A stretch of 9,538 nt of DNA from Firmicutes bacterium UBA4916 (GTDB lineage: Bacteria > Bacillota > Clostridia > Tissierellales > Tepidimicrobiaceae). Location: NCBI GenBank assembly GCA_002398845.1, contig DHBY01000069.1, positions 1 to 9,538 on the forward strand, written 5' to 3'. Both the position numbers and the translations under genes were made by a program. Below the pieces are notes generated by a model. The model did not search any database. It saw only the letters and a list, made by a program, of their open reading frames with translations, and was not told where the DNA came from. This document shows, piece by piece, positions 5,359 to 9,538 of this stretch (positions within the stretch are counted from its first letter, which is position 1; each line of letters starts with the position of its first letter).

Positions 5359-6384
5359 TTATTCTAAAAAGTCTTTTAGTTTTTTGCTTCTACTTGGATG
5401 TTTAAGTTTTCTTAGAGCTTTTACTTCTATTTGCCTAATTCTTTCTCTTGTAACATCAAATACTTTGCCTATCTCTTCTAAAGTTCTAGCTTTTCCATCT
5501 CTTAAGCCAAATCTTAATATTAATACCTCTTGCTCTCTGGGGGTTAATGATTTTAAAACCTCAAAGATTTGTTCCTTAAGAATAATATGTGTTGCCATCA
5601 CATCTGGTGTTTCAATTTGATTATCCTCTATAAAATCCCCCAATTGGCTATCTTCTTCTTCCCCTATAGGTGTTTCTAAGGATATAGGTTTCTGAGCTAT
5701 TTCCATTATATCTCTAACCTTATCTATCTCCATATCCATAATTTCAGCTATCTCCTCAGGAGTTGGCTCTCTCCCCAAATCTTGTACAAGCTGCCTTTGT
5801 ATTCTGACGAGCTTATTTATGCTTTCAATCATATGGACTGGTATTCTTATAGTTCTTCCCTGATCTGCTATAGATCTTGTAATTGCTTGACGTATCCACC
5901 AAGTGGCATAGGTGCTAAACTTATAACCCTTTGTATAATCAAATTTTTCTACTGCCTTTATAAGACCTAAATTGCCTTCTTGAATTAAATCTAAAAAGGA
6001 CATCCCTCTTCCTATATATTTCTTAGCAATACTAACAACTAATCTAAGATTTGCTTCTGCAAGTTTCTTTTTTGCCTCTCCATCTCCTGCTTCTATTTTT
6101 TTGGCCAATTCTACTTCCTCATCTTTTGTAAGGAGGGGAACTTTACCTATTTCCTTTAAATACATTTTGACAGGATCTCCTACATTTATTTCTTCAGATA
6201 CAGATATCTCGGGTTTTTTACTCTCTTCAGGGGTATCTTCTTCTTCATATTTATTTCCCACTACATCAATATCCATACTCTCCAAACACTGAAATAATTC
6301 ATCTATCTGATGGGAATCTAAATCTATATCCTCCAAACAATCTGCTATTTCTTCGTAGGTAAGGGCTTTTTTCTTCTTACCCAT
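5359..6384 (-). CDS. rpoD: Primary RNA polymerase sigma factor RpoD/SigA (true start probably upstream, at ATA)
   Basis: 341 residues from the first ATG. All housekeeping sigma-70 regions are intact: region 1.2 (about 68-103), region 2 (about 109-180), region 3 (about 188-265) and region 4 (270-341). Region 2 includes the core-binding segment SFLDLIQEGNLGLIKAVEKF and the -10-recognition segment FSTYATWWIRQAI. Region 4 has the HTH beginning TLEEIGKVFDVTRERIRQIE. It directs core polymerase to TTGACA/TATAAT promoters such as those seen here. The ATG at 6382-6384 has no SD. The frame stays open for 19 codons upstream to an ATA preceded by an ideal SD, giving about 360 residues, the usual clostridial length. 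Upstream on the same strand are a terminator and an ECF sigma operon, not dnaG, its usual partner. It may be a relocated or second copy. Confidence 0.95.
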   Translation of the reverse strand: MGKKKKALTYEEIADCLEDIDLDSHQIDELFQCLESMDIDVVGNKYEEEDTPEESKKPEISVSEEINVGDPVKMYLKEIGKVPLLTKDEEVELAKKIEAGDGEAKKKLAEANLRLVVSIAKKYIGRGMSFLDLIQEGNLGLIKAVEKFDYTKGYKFSTYATWWIRQAITRSIADQGRTIRIPVHMIESINKLVRIQRQLVQDLGREPTPEEIAEIMDMEIDKVRDIMEIAQKPISLETPIGEEEDSQLGDFIEDNQIETPDVMATHIILKEQIFEVLKSLTPREQEVLILRFGLRDGKARTLEEIGKVFDVTRERIRQIEVKALRKLKHPSRSKKLKDFLE

Positions 6385-6441
6385 ATGGATTAAATTTTTA
6401 ACTGCTGTGATTTTCTCATTATCTTTAGATTTCTGATCTAT
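6385..6441 (-). other. In-frame N-terminal extension of RpoD starting at an ATA codon
   Basis: Upstream of the first ATG the rpoD frame reads IDQKSKDNEKITAVKNLIH, and the codon before it is a TAA stop (6442-6444). The segment joins smoothly to GKKKKALTYEEIADCLEDI and looks like the start of sigma region 1.1 in other clostridial SigA proteins. AAGGAG (6451-6456 on the minus strand) lies 9 nt before the ATA. A single G-to-A change from ATG would explain this. Otherwise the gene uses a rare AUA start. Confidence 0.6.
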
Positions 6442-6660
6442 TTAAACTCACTCCTTCCAATAAGACTACTAATGTTTTAGTAACTTAAATTTAATCTTCT
6501 ACATATATCTTATCATATAATGCTTTTTATTGCTCTATAGATAAGCCGTTGTTTGTTGGATAAAAAGCTATAATTGTTTGCCATTTAAAGGTAGGAATAT
6601 AGTTATAAATTATGTATAGATAGGATAGAAAAAAGGCTGATTAGCGGTTAGGGAAAATAG

Positions 6661-6705
6661 AAAAAGAGGCGTTTCATATCTAATTAATTAGTCATGAAAC
6701 AGCCC
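6661..6705 (-). terminator. Strong intrinsic terminator of the ECF sigma/DUF4367 operon
   Basis: On the minus strand GGC-T-GTTTCAT (6694-6704) pairs with ATGAAAC-GCC (6668-6677) with one bulged base. An inner palindrome, CTAATTAATTAG (6680-6691), closes the top. The stem is followed by CTCTTTTTC running into TATTTTCC, a good U-tract. It lies 9 nt after the DUF4367 stop and separates this operon from rpoD. The 6460-6660 stretch beyond it must contain the rpoD promoter, but I found no convincing -35/-10 pair there. Confidence 0.8.
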
Positions 6706-6713
6706 CAAGAAAC

Positions 6714-7475
6714 CTATTGTAAAAATTTCACACTTTCAGCAATCTTAATCATCTGAACCTTGCTTTCATATCCAGATAAGTCGAATAGATATTCATCATT
6801 ATGCCATATTATGGATATAAAATTATTTTTTTCAATTAAGATGCCATCATAACCGTGAATTTGAATATTTACAACTTTTGCGTTTTCTGTATCAACATTA
6901 CCCTTTGATTCTGTAGGCATTTGAATGAAGACGATAGGCTCATCATTTAGGTTTTTATCCATATTTCTATACTCAATAAATTTCATATTATTGTCATTAG
7001 ATATATTGTAGACTGTATATCCATTAGGGATATAAGTAGGTGCATATGAATTTATCCAATTAATATATAGACTATTTCCTAAAACATTTCCTTTTTTGTT
7101 GTTAGTCAATTTAATTGAGGTATATTCTTTTTCTACATCTAATATCAAATTTAATAATTTGATACGTGCAGCATCTACATTGACAATTGTGATTCCAAAT
7201 ATAATTACAAATATAGAAATCAGTACAGAAATTTTTTTTAATACGGTAGAAGTACCTTTTATAAATATAGATATGCTTTGTGTTATTAAATGTTTATTCA
7301 ACAATCTATCTATTTTTTTCTTGTGTGCCTGGGAAATGGAAAGCTTATCCTCTGACTTAATCTTCTCGTTTTCTAAATCAAATTCTTTTCCTTTAATTAC
7401 TGAAAAACTGTCCATGGCTAATTTTAAAAGGATTTCATTATATTCTTGCAATAAATCTGCCCTTATATCATTCAA
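6714..7475 (-). CDS. DUF4367 single-pass membrane protein, putative anti-sigma factor
   Basis: 253 residues. The N-terminal 80 are cytoplasmic-looking and charged. One transmembrane helix spans about 82-100 (ISVLISIFVIIFGITIVNV). The remainder is extracellular and ends in a DUF4367-like domain (about 135-252), with APTYIPNGYTV near its start, then IIWHNDEYLFDLSG and MIKIAESVKF at the end. Such proteins are commonly encoded directly after ECF-type sigma genes in Firmicutes and are presumed to hold the sigma factor at the membrane until an envelope signal arrives. It starts at TTG (7473-7475), supported by AAGGAGGG 8 nt upstream inside the end of the sigma gene. The genes overlap by 8 nt, so translational coupling is likely. 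The regulatory role is inferred from gene order and architecture. Confidence 0.82.
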   Translation of the reverse strand: MNDIRADLLQEYNEILLKLAMDSFSVIKGKEFDLENEKIKSEDKLSISQAHKKKIDRLLNKHLITQSISIFIKGTSTVLKKISVLISIFVIIFGITIVNVDAARIKLLNLILDVEKEYTSIKLTNNKKGNVLGNSLYINWINSYAPTYIPNGYTVYNISNDNNMKFIEYRNMDKNLNDEPIVFIQMPTESKGNVDTENAKVVNIQIHGYDGILIEKNNFISIIWHNDEYLFDLSGYESKVQMIKIAESVKFLQ

Positions 7476-8040
7476 TCTTATAGCCCTCCTTCATTAATTC
7501 TTTTAAAGCCCGTTGCCTTGCTCTTTGCAACCTTTTCCGTACATTATCTTTGGAAATATTAAAAGTATTAGCTATATCATTATTGTCCATTTCTAGATTA
7601 TATTTATAGAAAAGTATTTCTTGATCCATTTTTGATAATCTAGAAATAGCTTCCCCTAGTTCATCAATATTTTCTTTAATTATAATAAATTCACTTGGTT
7701 TATATGTTTTAGTATCTTCGATGGATTCAGATACATCATCATCCAAGCCATAAAATATTTTCTTATTATGCCTATCTCTTTTAGTAATAAAATTAATGGA
7801 TATGTTCCTAATAGTATAGACAATATAAGAAGTTAATCTGTGACACTCTAATTTTTTAAGGGTATCAATATTTTTAATTAGTTTTATAATAGCATCATTG
7901 ATAATATCCTCAACTACACTGTTATCCATAACTATTTCATAAGCTTTCTTTCTCATAAGGGGATAATATTTTTTATAAAGCCATTCCATGAATTCTTTAT
8001 CACTATCGTTTTCTATGGACATTATGATAATGGGATACAT
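7468..8040 (-). CDS. ECF-type RNA polymerase sigma-70 factor
   Basis: 190 residues with only regions 2 and 4, as in ECF sigma factors. Region 2 covers about 15-88 (EFMEWLYKKYYPLMRKKAYEI, then the VVEDIINDAIIKLIKNID segment and the YIVYTIRNISINF helix). Region 4 covers about 128-182 with the HTH NNDIANTFNISKDNVRKRLQRARQ after LSKMDQEILFYKY. A linker of about 40 acidic residues separates them. The SD AGGAGG (8047-8052) is 6 nt before the ATG. It is the first gene of a two-gene operon with the DUF4367 protein and diverges from two secreted-protein genes, which are candidate regulon members. Family practice suggests an envelope or stress signal; the signal and promoter sequence are unknown. Confidence 0.88.
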   Translation of the reverse strand: MYPIIIMSIENDSDKEFMEWLYKKYYPLMRKKAYEIVMDNSVVEDIINDAIIKLIKNIDTLKKLECHRLTSYIVYTIRNISINFITKRDRHNKKIFYGLDDDVSESIEDTKTYKPSEFIIIKENIDELGEAISRLSKMDQEILFYKYNLEMDNNDIANTFNISKDNVRKRLQRARQRALKELMKEGYKIE

Positions 8041-8114
8041 AATATACCTCCTAATGAATAAAGTTTAAGTTACCTCAATTAGTTCTATTTTACTAGAAAG
8101 TTAAATTATTATCT

Positions 8115-8145
8115 ATAATACCAGAAAATTATTTGGAATAATTTC
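8115..8145 (-). promoter_or_regulatory. Extended -10 promoter of the ECF sigma operon with an overlapping inverted repeat
   Basis: On the minus strand TGG-TATTAT (8115-8123) fits an extended -10 (TGnTATtAT). Immediately upstream, GAAATTATT (8137-8145) and AATAATTTTC (8124-8133) form an inverted repeat with a 3-nt centre and one extra base in one arm. It fills the spacer and -35 area, a place where a regulator could bind. A conserved ECF-type promoter could not be identified. Confidence 0.35.
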
Positions 8146-8232
8146 AAAAAAAGGTGTCACAGAACGAAGATTACATTGTCTATATATATGAAAGAGGAAA
8201 TACTTAACAAATAAAAGTGGAGGGGTTTATAA

Positions 8233-8664
8233 ATGTATAAAAAGATGATTATGTTCTTGGCATTAGTTTTTGTTTTGGTGGGAACTTCAAGTACTTATGC
8301 TCAAGAAGAACCTATGAATATAAATGGAAAAGAAAAAGAAATTTCACCATTATTTACTTATATCACAAAACATTATGTTGATATATTTAAAGATAACGGA
8401 AAAATAAAATGTGAGACAATTTTGAGTTTCACTGATAAAAAGGCAACAATTACTAATACATTACAGGAACAAACAGGATATGGCTGGAAGGATGTAAGTT
8501 CTGAATCTATTACTTATAATACTCCAGGTACAAAATTATTTACATCGACTTTTTCTAATACAAGTGGAACTAAATATAGATGTAAGTCATTGGTGGAAAT
8601 TAAGGATTCTGGGAACAAAGTTTTAGAAAACTCTTATGTATATTCTGATTATATAACTTATTAG
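8233..8664 (+). CDS. Small secreted protein of unknown function (possible DUF6147-like beta-sandwich)
   Basis: 143 residues. A signal peptide is clear: charged MYKK, hydrophobic MIMFLALVFVLVG, and a likely cleavage after Ala23 (TYA before QEEP). There is no lipobox. The mature part of about 120 residues alternates beta-like strands and has two cysteines (Cys60 and Cys117) that could form a disulfide outside the cell. The block TLQEQTGYGWKDV, then a TKYRCKSLVEI strand and a final VYSDYITY, recalls small secreted Ig-like proteins of Clostridia such as DUF6147, from memory and unverified. The SD GGAGGGG (8219-8225) is 7 nt before the ATG. Divergent placement from the ECF sigma operon hints at co-regulation. 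No enzymatic motif is seen. Confidence 0.75.
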   Translation: MYKKMIMFLALVFVLVGTSSTYAQEEPMNINGKEKEISPLFTYITKHYVDIFKDNGKIKCETILSFTDKKATITNTLQEQTGYGWKDVSSESITYNTPGTKLFTSTFSNTSGTKYRCKSLVEIKDSGNKVLENSYVYSDYITY

Positions 8665-8673
8665 TTTTGCCAA

Positions 8674-8701
8674 ATATTAATAAGCTTTATGTTATTAATA
8701 T
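8674..8701 (+). repeat. AT-only inverted repeat after the first secreted-protein gene
   Basis: ATATTAATAA (8674-8683) pairs perfectly with TTATTAATAT (8692-8701) across an 8-nt loop, 10 nt after the stop codon. The stem has no G-C pair and no U-run follows, so it is a poor terminator. It may protect an mRNA end or be a chance AT palindrome. Confidence 0.35.
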
Positions 8702-8729
8702 AAATAGGACATGGTTGGAGGTGAGAATC

Positions 8730-8765
8730 ATGATATATATTAGAGCAAAACCAAAGAAACTATAG
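8730..8765 (+). CDS. Putative 11-residue mini-ORF before the second secreted-protein gene
   Basis: ATG to TAG encodes MIYIRAKPKKL. The preceding GGAGGTGA (8717-8724) matches the anti-SD extensively and lies 5 nt before the ATG, the best SD of the region. The ORF is followed by a hairpin (8807-8835) and then the secreted-protein gene 98 nt after its stop. It could be a leader peptide, or the remnant of a gene disrupted after its start. No homologue is recognised. Confidence 0.35.
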   Translation: MIYIRAKPKKL

Positions 8766-8806
8766 GTACAATACTAGTTAAAGAATGCTTAGAAATTAAG
8801 GTGCAG

Positions 8807-8835
8807 GTGTCTAAATATATCTTTATATTTGACAC
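8807..8835 (+). promoter_or_regulatory. Stem-loop in front of the second secreted-protein gene
   Basis: GTGTC (8807-8811) pairs with GACAC (8831-8835), and AAATATA (8813-8819) with TATATTT (8824-8830), with one bulged T and a 4-nt loop. It ends 10 nt before the SD AAAGGAGG (8846-8853). No U-run follows, so it is not a typical terminator. It could be an operator in DNA or a 5' mRNA stabiliser. Confidence 0.45.
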
Positions 8836-8862
8836 TACGTTATGGAAAGGAGGGAGTTATTT

Positions 8863-9507
8863 ATGAGAGGCAAAAGAATATTATTGTTGATATTAGCTTT
8901 GATGCTTACAACTATTACGGTTGCTAGTGCAACTAATATACCAAATAAAGAAAGTCCAGAAAATCAGCAAAAAGAAGCAATATATACATTAACAAATGAT
9001 ATGGGACGTACCATAGAAGTTTATAAGGGAATAGTTTATGAAGATGAGGAATTAGGTACTCAGAAAGAAGAAAAGGTAAAATATATATTAAAAAATAAAC
9101 AAACAGAACAATTTGTAAATGTTTATACTGGAACAGTAGATACTGAAGAAGTAAAAGATAACTTTGAAGTTATAATCCCAAGTGCACCCAGCAAACCTAC
9201 AGAAATCAAATGGGAAAACTATACTTCCGATTGGAGTGGAACTGTTAATTTTACCTACACTAAATATGCATTTCCTAGTGGAGATTTTATAGCATGGGCT
9301 GATCAACCATTTTCTGTTATTTTATATGATTACGAATATGATACTTCTTTTCCAAGGATACATGCAAAATATACTAATGGGCGCTATGAAGTAGAAACTG
9401 GTGGAGGAGACTTTACGTATTATTGTACACTTTCCAATACAAATAAAGGTGTGCCTATGACTAACGCGATTTACAAATCAATTCCATATTGGTGGCATAA
9501 CAATTAA
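8863..9507 (+). CDS. Secreted protein of unknown function with an internal beta-type repeat
   Basis: 214 residues from the ATG at 8863, chosen because AAAGGAGG (8846-8853) lies 9 nt upstream. The ATG at 8842 would put the SD inside the gene. The signal peptide is MRGKR followed by a hydrophobic core and probable cleavage after ASA (Ala23). Two related segments follow: Y-x-L-x-N, 7 residues, VY-x-G-x-V at about 41-58, and the same with 8 residues between at about 74-92. This suggests tandem beta hairpins. The C-terminal half, from VIIPSAPSKPTEIKWENY onward, is rich in Tyr, Trp and Thr and ends IPYWWHNN. There is no lipobox, sortase signal or known catalytic motif. It follows the other secreted-protein gene on the same strand, away from the ECF sigma operon. 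I do not recognise a family. Confidence 0.78.
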   Translation: MRGKRILLLILALMLTTITVASATNIPNKESPENQQKEAIYTLTNDMGRTIEVYKGIVYEDEELGTQKEEKVKYILKNKQTEQFVNVYTGTVDTEEVKDNFEVIIPSAPSKPTEIKWENYTSDWSGTVNFTYTKYAFPSGDFIAWADQPFSVILYDYEYDTSFPRIHAKYTNGRYEVETGGGDFTYYCTLSNTNKGVPMTNAIYKSIPYWWHNN

Positions 9508-9538
9508 ACATGGGAGTAAAACTATAGGGATAATTTGA

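Noticed and set aside
7096..7497. A 133-codon plus-strand open frame antisense to the DUF4367 gene
   Set aside because: The opposite strand encodes a recognisable membrane protein coupled to the sigma gene. The antisense frame has no SD and no sensible domain.
8152..8811. The heptamer AGGTGTC occurring upstream of both secreted-protein genes as a shared sigma-factor promoter element
   Set aside because: A single 7-mer shared between two intergenic stretches of this size is expected by chance, and its spacing to any common -10 differs.
8842..8862. Start of the second secreted protein at the ATG at 8842
   Set aside because: Its first codons are themselves the SD (AAAGGAGG) for the ATG at 8863, and the signal peptide is more standard from the later start.
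1..9538. CRISPR arrays, tRNA or rRNA genes, insertion-sequence ends or transposase genes
   Set aside because: No regularly spaced repeats, cloverleaf-like segments, rRNA-like stretches or transposase motifs were seen on either strand.

Overview
The window is AT-rich DNA from a low-GC Gram-positive bacterium, most likely a member of Clostridia. This rests on purine-rich Shine-Dalgarno (SD) sequences before almost every gene, a clostridial-type primary sigma factor, an extracytoplasmic-function (ECF) sigma gene next to a DUF4367 protein, and GTG/TTG starts with good SDs. The exact genus cannot be read from the sequence.

Layout. (1) 1-1016, minus: a class V PLP aminotransferase cut by the window edge, with a consensus promoter and a palindrome just after the predicted transcription start. 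(2) 1224-2987, plus: two different class I SAM-dependent methyltransferases. Each is preceded by a tiny SD-led ORF associated with hairpins. For the second, the SD is predicted to be masked by an anti-SD, resembling translational attenuators of inducible antibiotic-resistance genes. (3) 2950-3196, minus: an ORF fragment without a start that resembles the end of a TraX-like membrane protein. (4) 3163-3742, plus: a 2H phosphoesterase (RNA ligase/thioesterase-like fold) with its own promoter. (5) 3808-4971, minus: an AI-2E/UPF0118 family permease with a GTG start. (6) 5208-5312, plus: a 34-residue Trp-rich peptide gene with a strong SD. (7) 5359-6384, minus: the primary sigma factor RpoD/SigA. 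Its best SD points to an ATA codon 19 codons upstream of the first ATG, and dnaG does not lie upstream. (8) 6714-8040, minus: an ECF-type sigma factor overlapping a DUF4367 single-pass membrane protein, presumably its anti-sigma factor, ended by a strong terminator. (9) 8233-9507, plus: two small secreted proteins of unknown function transcribed away from the sigma operon, with another SD-led mini-ORF and a hairpin between them.

How they may work together. The sigma/DUF4367 pair and the divergent secreted proteins look like an envelope-stress module and candidate targets; this is inference. The two methyltransferases with mini-ORF leaders look like genes controlled at translation. Because ribosome-targeting antibiotics are the classical inducers of such leaders, a resistance or antibiotic-sensing role is the most interesting hypothesis here. 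Neither methyltransferase is recognisable as an Erm enzyme and their substrates are unknown.
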